Assembly: GCA_963575645.1 (NCBI GenBank)
Contig: OY754464.1
Location: 48,536,192-48,600,191 of the forward strand
From: Xanthostigma xanthostigma
Taxonomy: Eukaryota; Arthropoda; Insecta; Raphidioptera; Raphidiidae
Reading direction: 5' to 3'
Length of the DNA stretch: 64,000 nucleotides
The translations under genes and the position numbers were made by a program. The stretch's first letter is position 1. Every line of letters starts with the position of its first letter. This document shows, piece by piece, positions 10,566 through 23,016 of this stretch. The notes below the pieces were generated by a model. That model ran no database searches. It worked only from the letters and a program-made list of their open reading frames with translations, and was not told the origin of the DNA.

Positions 10566-12716
10566 TATAGCATATAGAATAGAATAGAATAGAAATTTAT
10601 TAATTCAGTATACATAGAATTCGTCAAGCAAATTAAACCAAATTACATTTTAAAATCATCAATCTTATATATACACTGGTTCACCAATGCAGCCTTCAGT
10701 ACTTTTTTAAAAGCACCATTATTCAAATTTTTTATGTCAGTGTCAAATTTGATTTTGGGAGACACACACTGCTATTATTTCTTGTGTTATGTCCATGGAT
10801 TGACTGAAATTGGGTATACTTGTTTATATGTTGTTTGACAAAACACAACGCAAAGTAGACATATATGGACGGCACAGTTAAAATACAGTTATTTATAAAA
10901 GTTTGCTTGCAGCTAGCGCGGAACTCAAGATTAAAAATTAAGCGAATGGCCTTTTTTTGCAGAACAAATATTTTATGAATGTCAGCACAATAGCCCCAAC
11001 TAACAATTCCGTACTTAACAAATTGATAAAAATAGGCATAATATACAGACAAACAGACATGAGGATCAGTGCAGCTATTTTTGATAACCCAAAGAGCAAA
11101 AACACTTTTTGATAATTTAACAGATAAATTGTCGACATGGGCATTCCAAGTAAGAGTTTCATTTATTGTTACTCCCAAAAAGTTAACTTCATTTTTTTTA
11201 TTTAGATCATTATTATTTAACGCAATATTAAAATTTACATTGGTCTTGTTTTGTTTAGTATGGAAAACCATGAAAATAGTTTTATCGGGATTTAGCTTTA
11301 AGGAATTTTCTTGACACCAGTGAAAGATATCATTGACAGCAGTTTGAGTTAATGTTATAAGAGAGTTTAATTTTTGTGCAACAGATACAGAACTAGTATC
11401 ATCTGCGTACATAACAAGTTTATCGGAACGAATGTGATTAGGTAGGTCATTTATATATAAAATAAACAAAATTGGTCCCATAACCGAACCTTGGGGAACT
11501 CCGGCGAAATTAGCACAGGATCTGACATAGCATTATTGATGCACACTCTCTGAGTTCTGTTAGATAAAAAAGATTTTATCCAATCATTGCTGATACCTCT
11601 AATGCCATAATATTCAATTTTTTCGCACAGTCTCCAGTGATCAACGGAATCAAAAGCTTTACTTAAGTCGCAAAAGACAGCCGCAGCACAATTTTTATTA
11701 TTTAGACTATTAGAAATTAAAGTGACTAGTTCAAAGATTGCATCTTCGGTTGATTTTCCACGACAAAAACCATTTTGATTCGGACATATTACATCATGAT
11801 TGTTCAAGAACGACAACAGTCGAGTGCAAAAGGCTAATTCAAATAATTTCGAAAAAGTAGATAGTATCGAGATAGGTCGATAATTAGCAACATTAAACTT
11901 ATCTCCCTTCTTAAAAACAGGGACTACTTTAGCCTCTTTTAATGCATTTGGAAAAACACCTGAAGACAGAGAAAGGTTAATTAAATAACATAATGGTGGT
12001 ATCAAGAAAGAACAATTTTTTATTAAAATGTTTGGGACGCCATCAGTGCCGCAAGAAAAACTGTTTTTTAATTTCAGAAGTAAATTTGATATTTCAATTT
12101 CTGTAAATGGTGTTAAAAATAGGGTTTTATTGTTAAAATTTATATTAAAACAATTGTCATTATTAAAATTTTTACCAACATTGAGATTAGTGACAACATT
12201 CATAAAATAGTCGTTAAAGATATTAACAAGATCAGACGGATCATTCACTATTGTGTTATTTGATAATAAACTAGGCTGGCTAGAAGCTGACTTTGAAGCT
12301 TTTAATTGGTTATTAATAAAAGACCATATTGATTTATTTTTATTATCCGAACTGTCTATTTTTTGCCTAACGTATTTGTCTTTGGCAGCCATAACAACAG
12401 TTTTATATGTGTTTTTCATTAAAATATATTGATTTTTCAACACAGGAAAATCTTTAGATAAAAGAAACAGATCGTTCAATCGGTGTTTATAATCAATAAT
12501 CTCAGAAGTAATCCATGGACACCGCATTTTAGTATTATAATTAGGTTTAGTATCATTAATCAATGGAAATGCACAGTTAAAACAATATAAAAAGGAGTCA
12601 TAAAAAAGACCGAATGAATCATTCAAATCGTTCGAGTTTAAAACATCAGTCCAGTCAGTAATTGAAATTAAATAGCAGCAATTATCTAAATTATTAAAAC
12701 TCGGTGACCCATTTTA
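10566..12716 (-). mobile_element. 5'-truncated non-LTR retrotransposon (Jockey/CR1 group)
   Basis: The element reads on the minus strand. Its 3' end lies at 10566-10600 and carries an AATAAA-like phrase followed by about four copies of TTCTA, a simple-repeat tail of the type many insect LINEs have. Reverse transcriptase coding fills most of the rest. The endonuclease that should precede it is missing, so insertion was truncated at the 5' side near 12716, as is usual for target-primed reverse transcription. Coding is described in the next entry. Confidence 0.85.
10732..12716 (-). pseudogene. Reverse transcriptase of LINE, frameshifted
   Basis: The protein would copy the element RNA at a nicked chromosomal target. 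Two minus-strand frames carry it. The first (12626 down to about 11510, open upstream to about 12716) holds the RT fingers and palm: CGTDGVPNILIK, then VPVFKKGDKFNVANYRPISI, then QNGFCRGKSTEDAIFEL, then VFCDLSKAFDSVDH. The second (about 11515 down to 10732) has GVPQGSVMGPILFILYINDL and the catalytic YADD in 'VMYADDTSS', followed by the thumb and a C-terminal domain. The reading frame changes near 11490-11530, just before GVPQGS, so the copy is broken by a small indel. Motif order and the YADD box fit the Jockey/CR1 superfamily; I cannot fix the clade by eye. Confidence 0.88.
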
Positions 12717-15700
12717 ATCTTACCAGTCAGATATTAGAAAACAGTGGGGTTAAAAAAAAAGTTTCTAACAAAAGTTGTACGGTTGTTAGGGGGACATCGT
12801 TCGGGGGCACAATCGGGGGTGTTGGTAAGTTGAATTTTTTAAATAGCAACCCCCTTTTTTTGACTTATTTTGATTGAGTTGGCAAAAAAATACAACTTTC
12901 GTTGGAAACTTTTTTTTTAAAATGCAAAGCTGTCAAGTTACCGAGCTGTCAAAATCAAATTTTTCAAAGTTCAATGAAAAATAATAATAATCCTTTAAAT
13001 CCCGTCCTGTCCATGAAATACTCAAGAAAAATTATTTTTCACCTGTAATTTTAAATTTAAAACTGAGACCTGGAGCAGCCAGCTAACCAAACGACCTGAA
13101 TAAAAAAACTGTAGACGTAATGAGGAATGGGCGCCACTCTGCTAATCTACTCCCAGTTTAGCGTCGCTTCCAGTCAGCAGAGACACTAGAAGATAGAGTA
13201 AGAAAGGATCCGCGACTAATAAACACCAGGAAACATTTAAAAGAAACTTAATTTAAACAAGATAAAAGTTACTGAACGGTATCGCCGGGAATGGCCTAAA
13301 AATTAGATACTAGTCAAAAACTTTAACAATAAAAAATAAAAGATACAAAGATTACATAAAATCGATAAAAATCTTCACCGTAATATTCCCATGGTGAATG
13401 ATAAACTTAAAACTAGGTACCCGGTCAGTGGGACCTCCTACGAAAAATAAAAAAAATCAGATAGCCCTTGCCACAAAAATAAAATGACTAGGATAACATC
13501 CTGATACTATTTAAAAAATCGTAAACGAAATTTGTAGTGTCTGAATTACGGAACATAACAAGGGTTTACAACTAAACTCAAAATCATAATCTCTGACGAT
13601 CTAAACAATACAGAGTTACCGCCTGAACTCACGGAACCTGTAGATAACTTTGAATTCTTAAAACGTTTGATTCAAATCGCGGGTTTTTTTAAACAACCAC
13701 TTTATCAAATGATTTGATTCGACGTAATTATTGGCGTGAAATAGCAGATAATAAAATGTTAAGCGGTAATTCTTTTCTTATAATTGTGACGTATTTTTAT
13801 TATTTAGGCGAGATGGATGACTGATAAGTTTGAAATCAAATCAGGTCCCACCGAGTCCTGTCGAGCGGTGAGATCTTGTTAGAAAGATTCAGTCGGGCGG
13901 AGGTTTTTAACTAATATGCAGCAAAGTGTGCAGAAAAACATGGATTTTTCTGCTGTTCCTGTGGGTAGTGTGTAAGGTTCAGTTGTGTTTGTTGTTCGCG
14001 TCCATTAGTCGATCGTGCTGGTAATAGTGCCCGTGTAATTAATTAATCTGTGGTATGTGATGTTCGCCACGTGTATTTCTTCAGCATCGTCCCTCCTATT
14101 TTTTACGGCGGTGCCTAGCTTTGTCGACATTCATGTTCTCCCGGAGGCATCAGGATATTAGCGTCACATAATCCAACATCCAAATCCGATATATCCTAAC
14201 GACAATACCAATTAAAATTCTAGAAATCAACCCCAATCCGACAACAGATACAAAATAATCCAATCCTATTGAAACAACAAATCCACTCTGCTCAAGGATA
14301 CCAACCGGCTTGTATCTTTCATGGTTACTACTATTTCCAAAAATGGTTCAACAATAGGAAAGGTGGAATAATTCAATTACTCGGAAACCAGGAATATTGG
14401 ATTCAAAATTGTTTTTCAACAGAGTACAAGAAAGAATGCCTATCAACAATCGAAAACTAAAACCTTACAGCTCCAAAAAATACAGCCACGAACCTAACTT
14501 CAAGTTCTAAATACAAAAAGAAGAAATTAATACAATTTTGAGGTCGTCGCCAGTTTAATTATTAAAACTTTTTACAAATATACAACCTTATTTTACACAT
14601 TTAAGTGGTTTTTATGATGAAGATTTTTTTTTAATTTCTGTGGATATTAAGAATTGTATTAAAAGGCTCAACATGTCGTAGGTTGCCCATGCCTACATTA
14701 GACTGTCAATATAATACTACACTTATTTATATAGTTTAATAATATTTTACTTTCATCAAGAACTTTTTTTACGAAACTGCGAGATTTATTAGTTTTTAGT
14801 TTGAGGGTGTCATTAATTTTTATGAGATCCGTTTACTATAGATATAAGTACGAGTACTTATAATACACTTTTGTAATGTAGGTATATAATCACTGATCTT
14901 TATTATTATACTAACTGGATAACTATGCTTTCGCAACCGCGTTACACAAAGAAATACTTATGTAATGTAATTTCAAGTTCTTGCGAGTTTTTCAGGGTTG
15001 TTGTTCGATTGTATAGTCAACAAAATTATACAGGAAGCGGATAAGAGCCTAGCAAATTGAAGTTTTTTTCTAAATATAGTTCAGTCAGTGGAGATTGTAA
15101 TCCTTCAAAAGGTGGGATAATCATGATTTTTAAATATGCTGTTTAATTAGTGACCCTGATGAAAAATTTGATGGGAAAGACACAATCCGCCATCTTGGAT
15201 GTAGTGTGCAAATAACGGTTTTTATGGAATAACTCGTTAACGGCTTATTTCATGAAAAAAGGTTCCATATTATTTTTGAAGACGTATTTCCCCAAATCAT
15301 AATTAAAAATATCCATCCATAATTAAAAACTATTAAATCAATTTGGTGTTAAAGTAGCCCCGTGTATAGGACTTTTTTGACATATTTCTATTTTTCAAGA
15401 TATGTCGAAGAAACACGTCCATAGTGCTTCTGAAAAGCTTCCTAAAAAGCTGATCTTTTTTTATTAAATATCTTTTAATGTAGTCGGGCATAATTTTTCA
15501 TTTTGAACAACTTTTCTTAGTGACACTTTTGCGTACTATGAACGGAAAAGGTACTTTACCTGAAACGAAAAGAGGTTTTGCTCAACTGTAAAGGCCTACT
15601 TGATTTAAAAAAATCGAAGGTAAACTAAAAATAAGTTTCAGACCAAGCAGGGCGGAATCCCAAAATATGAAATTCCAATTCGAAAATGTTTGGTCAATCT

Positions 15701-16609
15701 CACCTATTGTGAACTTAATCCGGGGACACACTGTATGTCGCGGATCCGTCACATTTCCATAAGACCAATGTTAAATATCCTTACTTTTGAAGTCAATTAT
15801 TTATTTAAATAATCGATTAACCCTCCTCAAATTTCCAGAGTTTGTTTAGGCGTATTTAAACTTCATATAAAAAAATAATCAAGTCTTTTTTTGTTTGGAA
15901 CAGTGCTCGTACTTCCTTAATGAATTATTTTTGCACATTTCATCCAAGATGTCGACTTGAATACTTGAATTTTTCATCAACATCTTTAATTAACAAACAT
16001 ATTCAAAAACTATTACTATCCTTCTTTTGTAGGGCAAAGACCTTATTTATCATCTACTGGCTGAATTAATACAGCAGTACCTACTCATGCATTTTTGACT
16101 TGTCAGGACTAATTGACTCATGTATTTTCAACTTCTCATTTATCCCTACCTCGTGATGGAAACAGACACAAAACCTTTATTATTTTGAGATTGAACGTTG
16201 CCAAACATATCTTTCCATTGGCTAATTAGCAGAGTAGGAGTAAGCACTTTGCGTAATAAGTAGAGACTAAAAACTTGAAAATATGTGAGTAAAATAAGTC
16301 GAAAATACTTGAGTCTGACTAATCAATTATTAGTGATGATTCATATCATGTCCTTCTGAATATAAGAGATTTGTCAAAGGGCCGTATAAACTATCAACAA
16401 AATTTATTTAGAAAAAAAATCTATTTGCTACACATATTTTGTTCATGGTCCATACGTCCCTCTGACACATCGAGAGCGTTATTTCAGAGGGCGGAATCAG
16501 ATGAACTACTAGTAAAATGCATTAAATAAAACAAAACAAACATGCTAAACATTTTACGTTTGAGTGTTAGATCTGACGGTATAGGTATGTTTAATTTGGA
16601 CTAATAGAC
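12717..16609. other. Long unassigned region
   Basis: No domain-bearing frame is visible in 3.9 kb. Around 13800-14150 base composition is more balanced than nearby, and a short ATG frame at 13916 could be an untranslated leader or first exon. This is weak and is listed under findings. A 63-codon frame at 14269-14460 is rich in Gln, Tyr and Asn but has no motif. From 14600 to 16600 the DNA is AT-rich with no repeat structure that I could confirm. Confidence 0.4.
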
Positions 16610-16611
16610 TA

Positions 16612-17382
16612 AGAACCAGTGGGAGTATATGCCCAAGTAATTCAAGAATTACAAGGCGCGAAATTTTACGTCATATACCCCGGTGTTTTGTTTGAAAATC
16701 GGTGTATATATAATTATATTTAACGACACTTGGAGAATAATATAGTATAACTTAATTTACTTATTCTAAGAAAAAAATAACAGTTGAAAATAATGAAACA
16801 CAGAAAGGAAAATATAATTTTAATAATTTCATGGTTCTCTATGTAATATGTTATTGTGTCATGCAAAAATTAAACCTAACTAACATCTTCAGAACAAAAG
16901 AACAACAGATTTTTTTTCAAAATATTTCTGAAATTGTGAGTTTAGAAAAAAAATTTCATAACTTTCTTGTAAAAACAGATAGAAAAATAAACCGTTATGA
17001 AAAGTACCCAATTATTATATAAAAACAACTTTATAACATATATGTGCCGATTTTAGCTCAAAGAATTTTTTACAAAACTTTCTTTAAAATAAAATAATAA
17101 AACATTATAAAAAGTACACCATTATTATATAAAAAACAACGATGGCATGTATCTCTTTTGCGCATGCGCCGATTTTTCCCAAAAATTATACAAAACTCTT
17201 GTAAAAATAGATCGAATAATAAACAGTTATGAAAAGTATACCATTGTTATATACAAACAACTTTATAACTTATACCTCTTCTGCGCATGCGCCGACTTTC
17301 CCTCAAAAAACATTTTACAAAACTTTCTTGTAAAGTAGAATAATAAAACATTATAAAAAGTACACCATTATTATATAAAAAA
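16612..17382 (+). mobile_element. Family X repeat, left part
   Basis: It begins near 'aagaaccagtgggag' and runs through several diverged repeats about 120 bp long. Each has the order 'gcgcatgcgccgatttt', 'acaaaactttcttgtaaa', 'aataataaac', 'aaaagtacaccattattatat'. GCGCATGCGC occurs at 17160-17169 and 17283-17292. The sequence breaks off at 17382 and resumes at 20872 after the satellite insert. An inverted copy of both parts is found at 25378-26607. No transposase is visible, so the class is unknown. Confidence 0.7.
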
Positions 17383-17565
17383 ATTGGATGTCTGTAAAGT
17401 CGGTTTACGGACGATAGTTTTACGTGATAACGTATTCCGCTCGAATATCATATTTAATAATACATTACTGCGCTCTCGCTTGCGCGCACAGGGTCAGGCG
17501 GAACGTTACACTTTTTCGTGATTGCAGCTGGTGTTTCATCAATTTATAAGACGTTATCACGTCAA
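17383..17565 (+). repeat. Unique leader of the satellite insert
   Basis: This 180-bp segment ('ttggatgtctgtaaagtcgg...') has no counterpart in the inverted family X copy and joins directly to the first satellite unit, so it arrived with the array. It contains 'acgtgataacgtat' and later 'gacgttatcacgtca', an inverted pair that could mark the ends of a short older element. It also contains a GC-rich patch, 'cgctctcgcttgcgcgcac'. Confidence 0.5.
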
Positions 17566-20500
17566 AAACTTAGTCCACCATCTTTAGAAGTCCGCCATAT
17601 TGGATTTAAAGTAACGTCACTTTATTTTTCGAGTTATTCTCAGCAAGCCCTTTCATTTGATACCCATATTGTAGGAAAGCATAATAAAATTAGTCCGCCA
17701 TCTTTAGAAGTCCGCCATATTGGATTTAGAGTGACGTCACTTTATTTTTCGAGTTATTCTCAGCAAGCCCTTTCATTTGATACCCATATTGTAGGAAAGC
17801 ATAATAAAATAAGTCCGCCATCTTTAGAAGTCCGCCATATTGGATTTATAGTGACGAAACTTTATTTTTCGAGTTATTCTCAGCAAGCCCTTTCATTTGA
17901 TACCCATATTGTAGAAAAGCATAATAAAATTAGTCCGCCATCTTTAGAAGTCCGCCATATTTGATTTAGAGTGACGTCACTTTATTTTTCAAGTTATTTT
18001 CAGCAAGCCCTTTCATTTGATACCCATATTGTAGGAAAGCATAAAAAACTTAGTCCGCCATCTTTAAAAGTCCGCCATATTGGTTTTAGACTGACGTCAC
18101 TTTATTTTTCGAGTTAATCTTAGCAAGCCCTTTCATTTGATACCCATATTGTAGGAAAGCATAATAACATTAGTCCACCATCTTTAGAAGTCCGCCATAT
18201 TGGATTTAGAGTGACGTCACTTTATTTTTCGAGTTATTCTCAGCAAGCCCTTTCATTTGATACCCATATTGTAGGAAAGCATAATAAAATTAGTCCGCCA
18301 TCTTTAGAAGTCCGCCATATTGGATTTAGAGTGATGTCACTTTATTTTTCGAGTTATTCTCAGCAAGCCTTTTCATTTGATACCCATATTGTAGGAAAGC
18401 ATAATAAAATAAGTCCGCCATCTTTAGAAGTCCGCCATATTGGATTTAAAGTGACGTTACTTTATTTTTCGAGTTATTCTCAGCAAGCCCTTTCATTTGA
18501 TACCCATATTGTAGGAAAGCATAATAAAATTAGTCCGCCATCTTTAGAAGTCCGCCATGTTGGATTTAGAGTGACGTCACTTCATTTTTCGAGTTATTCT
18601 CAGCAAGCCCTTTCATTTGATACCCATATTGTTGGAAAGCATAATAAAATTAGTCCGCCATCTTTAGTAGTCCGCCATATTGGATTTATAGTGACGAAAC
18701 TTTATTTTTCGAGTTATTCTCAGCAAGCCCTTTCATTTGATACCCATATTGTAGAAAAGCATAATAAAATTAGTCCGCCATCTTTAGAAGTCCGCCATCT
18801 TTAGAAGTCCGCCATATTTGATTTAGAGTGACGTCACTTTATTTTTCAGGTTATTTCCGGCAAGCCCTTTCATTTGATACCCATATTGTAGGAAAGCATA
18901 AAAAACTTAGTCCGCCATCTTTAGAAGTCCGCCATATTGGTTTTAGACTGACGTCACTTTATTTTTCGAGTTAATCTTAGCAAGCCCTTTCATTTGATAC
19001 CCATATTGTAGGAAAGCATAATAACATTAGTCCGCCATCTTTAGAAGTCCGCCATATTGGATTTAGAGTGACGTAACTTTATTTTTCGAGTTATTCTCAG
19101 CAAGCCCTTTCATTTGATACCCATATTGTTGGAAAGCATAATAAAATTAGTCCGCCATCTTTAGAAATCCGCCATATTGGTTTTAGACTGACGTCACTTT
19201 ATTTTTCGAGTTAATCTTAGCAAGCCCTTTCATTTGATACCCATATTGTAGGAAAGCATAATAAAATTAGTCCGCCATCTTTAGAAGTCCGCCATGTTGG
19301 ATTTAGAGTGACGTCACTTCATTTTTCGAGTTATTCTCAGCAAGCCCTTTCATTTGATACCCATATTGTAGGAAAGCATAAAAAACTTAGTCCGCCATCT
19401 TTAGTAGTCCGCCATATTGGTTTTAGACTGACGTCACTTTATTTTTCGAGTTAATCTTAGCAAGCCCTTTCATTTGATACCCATATTGTAGGAAAGCATA
19501 ATAACATTAGTCCGCCATCTTTAGAAGTCCGCCATATTGGATTTAGAGTGACGTAACTTTATTTTTCGAGTTATTCTCAGCAAGCCCTTTCATTTGATAC
19601 CCATATTGTTGGAAAGCATAATAAAATTAGTCCGCCATCTTTAGAAGTTCGCCATATTGGATTTAGAGTGACGTCACTTTATGATTCGAGTTATTCTCAG
19701 CAAGCCCTTTCATTTGATACCCATATTGTAGGAAAGCATAATAACATTAGTCCGCCAACTTTAGAAGTCCGCCATATTGGATTTAGAGTGACGTCACTTT
19801 ATTTTTCGAGTTATTCTCAGCAAGCTCTTTCATTTGATACCCATATTGTAGGAAAGCATAATAAATTAGTCCGCCATCTTTAGAAGTCCGCCATGTTGGA
19901 TTTAGAGTGACGTCACTTCATTTTTCGAGTTATTCTCAGCAAGCCCTTTCATTTGATACCCATATTGTTGGAAAGCATAATAAAATTAGTCCGCCATCTT
20001 TAGAAGTCCGCCATATTGGTTTTAGACTGACGTCACTTTATTTTTCGAGTTAATCTTAGCAAGCCCTTTCATTTGATACCCATATTGTAGGAAAGCATAA
20101 TAACATTAGTCCACCATCTTTAGAAGTCCGCCATATTGGATTTAGAGGACGTCACTTTATTTTTCGAGTTATTCTCAGCAAGCACTTTCATTTGATACCC
20201 ATATTGTAGGAAAGCATAATAAACTTAGTCCGCCATCTTTAGAAGTCCGCCATATTGGATTTATAGTGACGTAACTTTATTTTTCGAGTTATTCTCAGCA
20301 AGCCCTTTCATTTGATACCCATATTGTAGGAAAGCATAATAAAATTAGTCCGCCATCTTTAGAAATCCGCCATATTTGATTTAGAGTGACGTCACTTTAT
20401 TTTTCAAGTTATTTTCAGCAAGCCCTTTCATTTGATACCCATATTGTAGGAAAGCATAAAAAACTTAGTCCGCTATCTTTAAAAGTCCGCCATATTGGTT

Positions 20501-20871
20501 TTAGACTGACGTCACTTTATTTTTCGAATTAATCTCAGCAAGCCCTTTATTTGATACCCATATTGTAGGAAAGCATAATAACATTAGTCCGCCATCTTTA
20601 GAAGTCCGCCATATTGGATTTAGAGTGACGTAACTTTATTTTTCGAGTTATTCTCAGCAAGCCCTTTCATTTGATACCCATATTGTTGGAAAGCATCATA
20701 AAATTAGTCCGCCATCTTTAGAAGTCCGCCATATTGGATTTAGAGTGACGTCACTTCATTTTTCGAGTTATTCTCAGCAAGCCCTTTCATTTGATACCCA
20801 TATTGTTGGAAAGCATAATAAAATTAGTCCGCCATCTTTAGAAGTCCGCCATATTGGATTTAGAGTGACGT
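17566..20871. repeat. 120-bp satellite array, about 27.5 units
   Basis: The unit is 120 bp, seen as a repeating text block with only point changes, two 1-bp deletions (near 19864 and 20548), a 1-bp loss near 20149 and one longer unit near 18790-18810, where 'tctttagaagtccgccat' is doubled. Each unit has 'gtccgccatcttta' and 'gtccgccatattgg', then usually 'gtgacgtcac', then 'cagcaagccctttcatttga'. Because 120 is divisible by 3, the plus strand stays open over long stretches (17518-17964, 18211-18804, 19668-19883) as a 40-residue repeat. Many units carry stops ('gagttaatct' variant), so I do not call a protein. Variant units recur in a preferred order, which shows higher-order duplication. Confidence 0.95.
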
Positions 20872-21720
20872 CACCGATTTTCCCCAAAAAAATAACAAAA
20901 ATTTCTAGTAAAAATAGATAGAGTAAAAACCGTCTTAAAAACTATATTATTATTATATAAAACAACATTATAAGAGATATATTCTTTTACGCATGCGCCG
21001 ATGTTCCCCAAAAACAATAGGCCACTTCATATTTGCATATCAAACATCCTCCCAAAATTTGGTTTCAATCCGCTCATCCTTGGTGTCGGAATGATAAGAA
21101 ATGTCAAAAGTGACGTTTGCTTCTGTCAAAGTATTACGTTCTAATAATTAGTTATTCAAATTGTTAACTTAGAAGGCGTTGGATTTCAGAAATATTCGAA
21201 ACGGCATCCGTTTTTTAACAAATGCTATCTTTTAATTTCATTATTGTCATAAATAAAATTATCGACCAATTTTATTTTAAGACTGAACATACGCAATAAT
21301 TATATTACCATGTTATACCGTGCAACAGAGAGAGATAACCGAAAGATGTTTGCTATCGGTTATATCATATTGAATTTATTTCTATATAAATGTGTATAAA
21401 AAAACTGATTGGGCGAATTCTGTTGTACGAAATTTATGTAAAATTTTCTCCTCTTTCGTTTAAGACAGGTTTCGAACCGATCTGATTTAAATTGAGCGAG
21501 TTATAAGCGAAAAACTTCGTTTTTTCTAAATTGCTCCCCTCTGGAGCAAAAATTCAAAAATCGGGCGACGTTAGGATCTAAGTTACCCGGAGACAAATCG
21601 AACAAAAAAAAGTTTTTTAAAATCGGTTAAGTCGTTTGGGCTGTACGCTGGATACAAAAAGCGTGACTCACAAATTCACAGATTCACAGATTCACAGACA
21701 AAGCGAGTACATATAGGCGC
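20872..21720 (+). mobile_element. Family X repeat, right part
   Basis: After the last partial satellite unit the text returns to 'cgattttccccaaaaa', in register with family X repeats. It runs through 'acgcatgcgccgatgttcccc' (near 20990), 'ggtttcaatccgctcatcc', 'agaaggcgttggatttc' and 'ttcgtttaagacaggtttcg'. All of these match in reverse complement at 25400-25930. The end is not sharp: after about 21540 the match to the inverted copy fades, and by 21655-21750 there is a short 'cacagattcacagattcac' run and a small palindrome 'ggcgctttagc...gcgcc'. Confidence 0.65.
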
Positions 21721-22571
21721 TTTAGCTTACGCTATTCGCGCCTAAAAAATGAGGAACTTTCATTAAGGTAGCGTTTTCTGTAGCAGTCAGTGACTTTGTG
21801 AAAGTTGTCTATTCTTCAGTGTTATATAACAACAATTTAGTGACTGACGTGCGCAGATGTAAATATTCAAGCAGTTCTGTAAACCTTGCTTTTTTAGTAC
21901 TTCGCGTTTATCATTTGGCGAAAATGTGCCATCCAGTTAATGTATAAATCAATGTAAAAATACCAACCCTTTTTTTCAATATCTCTTTTTATGAAATGTG
22001 ACGTGGGCTTTTCTTTTTATTGCAAAAGTTTTTACACAACAATTGTTAGATCGTGTTTCTGGTAGATATTTTTTTATAATTAAACTTTTTAAATTGTCTA
22101 TATAAAAATGAAAGAAAACTCTTACTTTTAACTTTCTTTAAAAAATTCTTTATGCCTTGGGCTTGCACTTCTATTGAATCACAATTTTTTTTGAACGTTG
22201 ATATTTCGGTAATCGGATTTAATTCACTGGATGCGTGTTGGCGCTGCGTACTATATGTAATCTTGAACGATGTATTAACACTAAATCAAATGAGCATCTT
22301 TCAAAAAACTATAAAAGATAATAATTAAACAAAATTCTTATTTATAGAAATTTTTATGCACCAGTTAAGGTGATACAATATTTATTTATGCCGATAGAAA
22401 GTAGATTAATTGATAAATCAACCAACGCGAAATTGAAAGATTCGGGTTTGAGTCATGATGGTAACCAGTTGTGTATTTAAATTTTTTCCAAAATGATAAC
22501 TGAGCATCTTCAATATAATTGTACGTGATTAAAAGGAATAATACGAAATCACACGTGCATAACACCATTCT
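21721..22571. other. Unassigned AT-rich spacer
   Basis: No recognised gene or repeat. A 60-codon minus-strand frame at 22386-22568 shows no motif. Confidence 0.4.
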
Positions 22572-22720
22572 ACTGTATAAAAAACAACGTTACTGCGTAT
22601 TTCTCTTCTACGCATGTGTCGATTTTGTCCAAAAACAATAGGGCTCTTCATATTTACTTATCAAACGTCCTTCCAAAATTTGGTTCCAAATGGCTCATCC
22701 GTTTGACCTGTATCGTGTTC
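22572..22720 (+). repeat. Second fragment of family X
   Basis: 'aaaaaacaacgtta', 'cttctacgcatgtgtcgat', 'caaaaacaatagggctcttc' and 'ccaaaatttggttccaaatgg' parallel the text at 20960-21080 in the same order. The palindrome is degraded to ACGCATGTGT here, so this is an older or more decayed copy. Confidence 0.65.
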
Positions 22721-23016
22721 AAGTCAAACAGATTAACAGACAAACAGACTTGTTCCAAAAATATATTTTTTGGATTCGGGAGACTCCAAAACGAATAATA
22801 TTGTAAAATTTTGAAAAGAGATTTTCAACCTAAGTTAGCACAATTTCTCACTTGTAGTGTTGGAATTGTAAAATAGTTGGCAAAACCAAAAGTGCACATC
22901 CCGCAAGTTTTCCACTGTACATATTATAATCAAAAAAATTGAGAAAATAGATTAAAAAAAAACAATTAAAAAATAAAATAAAAAAGAATAAAAATATATG
23001 AGAAATATACTATATA

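Noticed and set aside
17518..18804. Long open frames of a 40-residue repeat as a secreted or structural repeat protein
   Set aside because: The unit is 120 bp, so openness is automatic. Several units contain stops or frameshifts, there is no credible start, and changes do not favour synonymous sites by eye.
17566..20871. CRISPR-like regular array
   Set aside because: There are no variable spacers; the whole 120-bp unit repeats, and the genome is eukaryotic.
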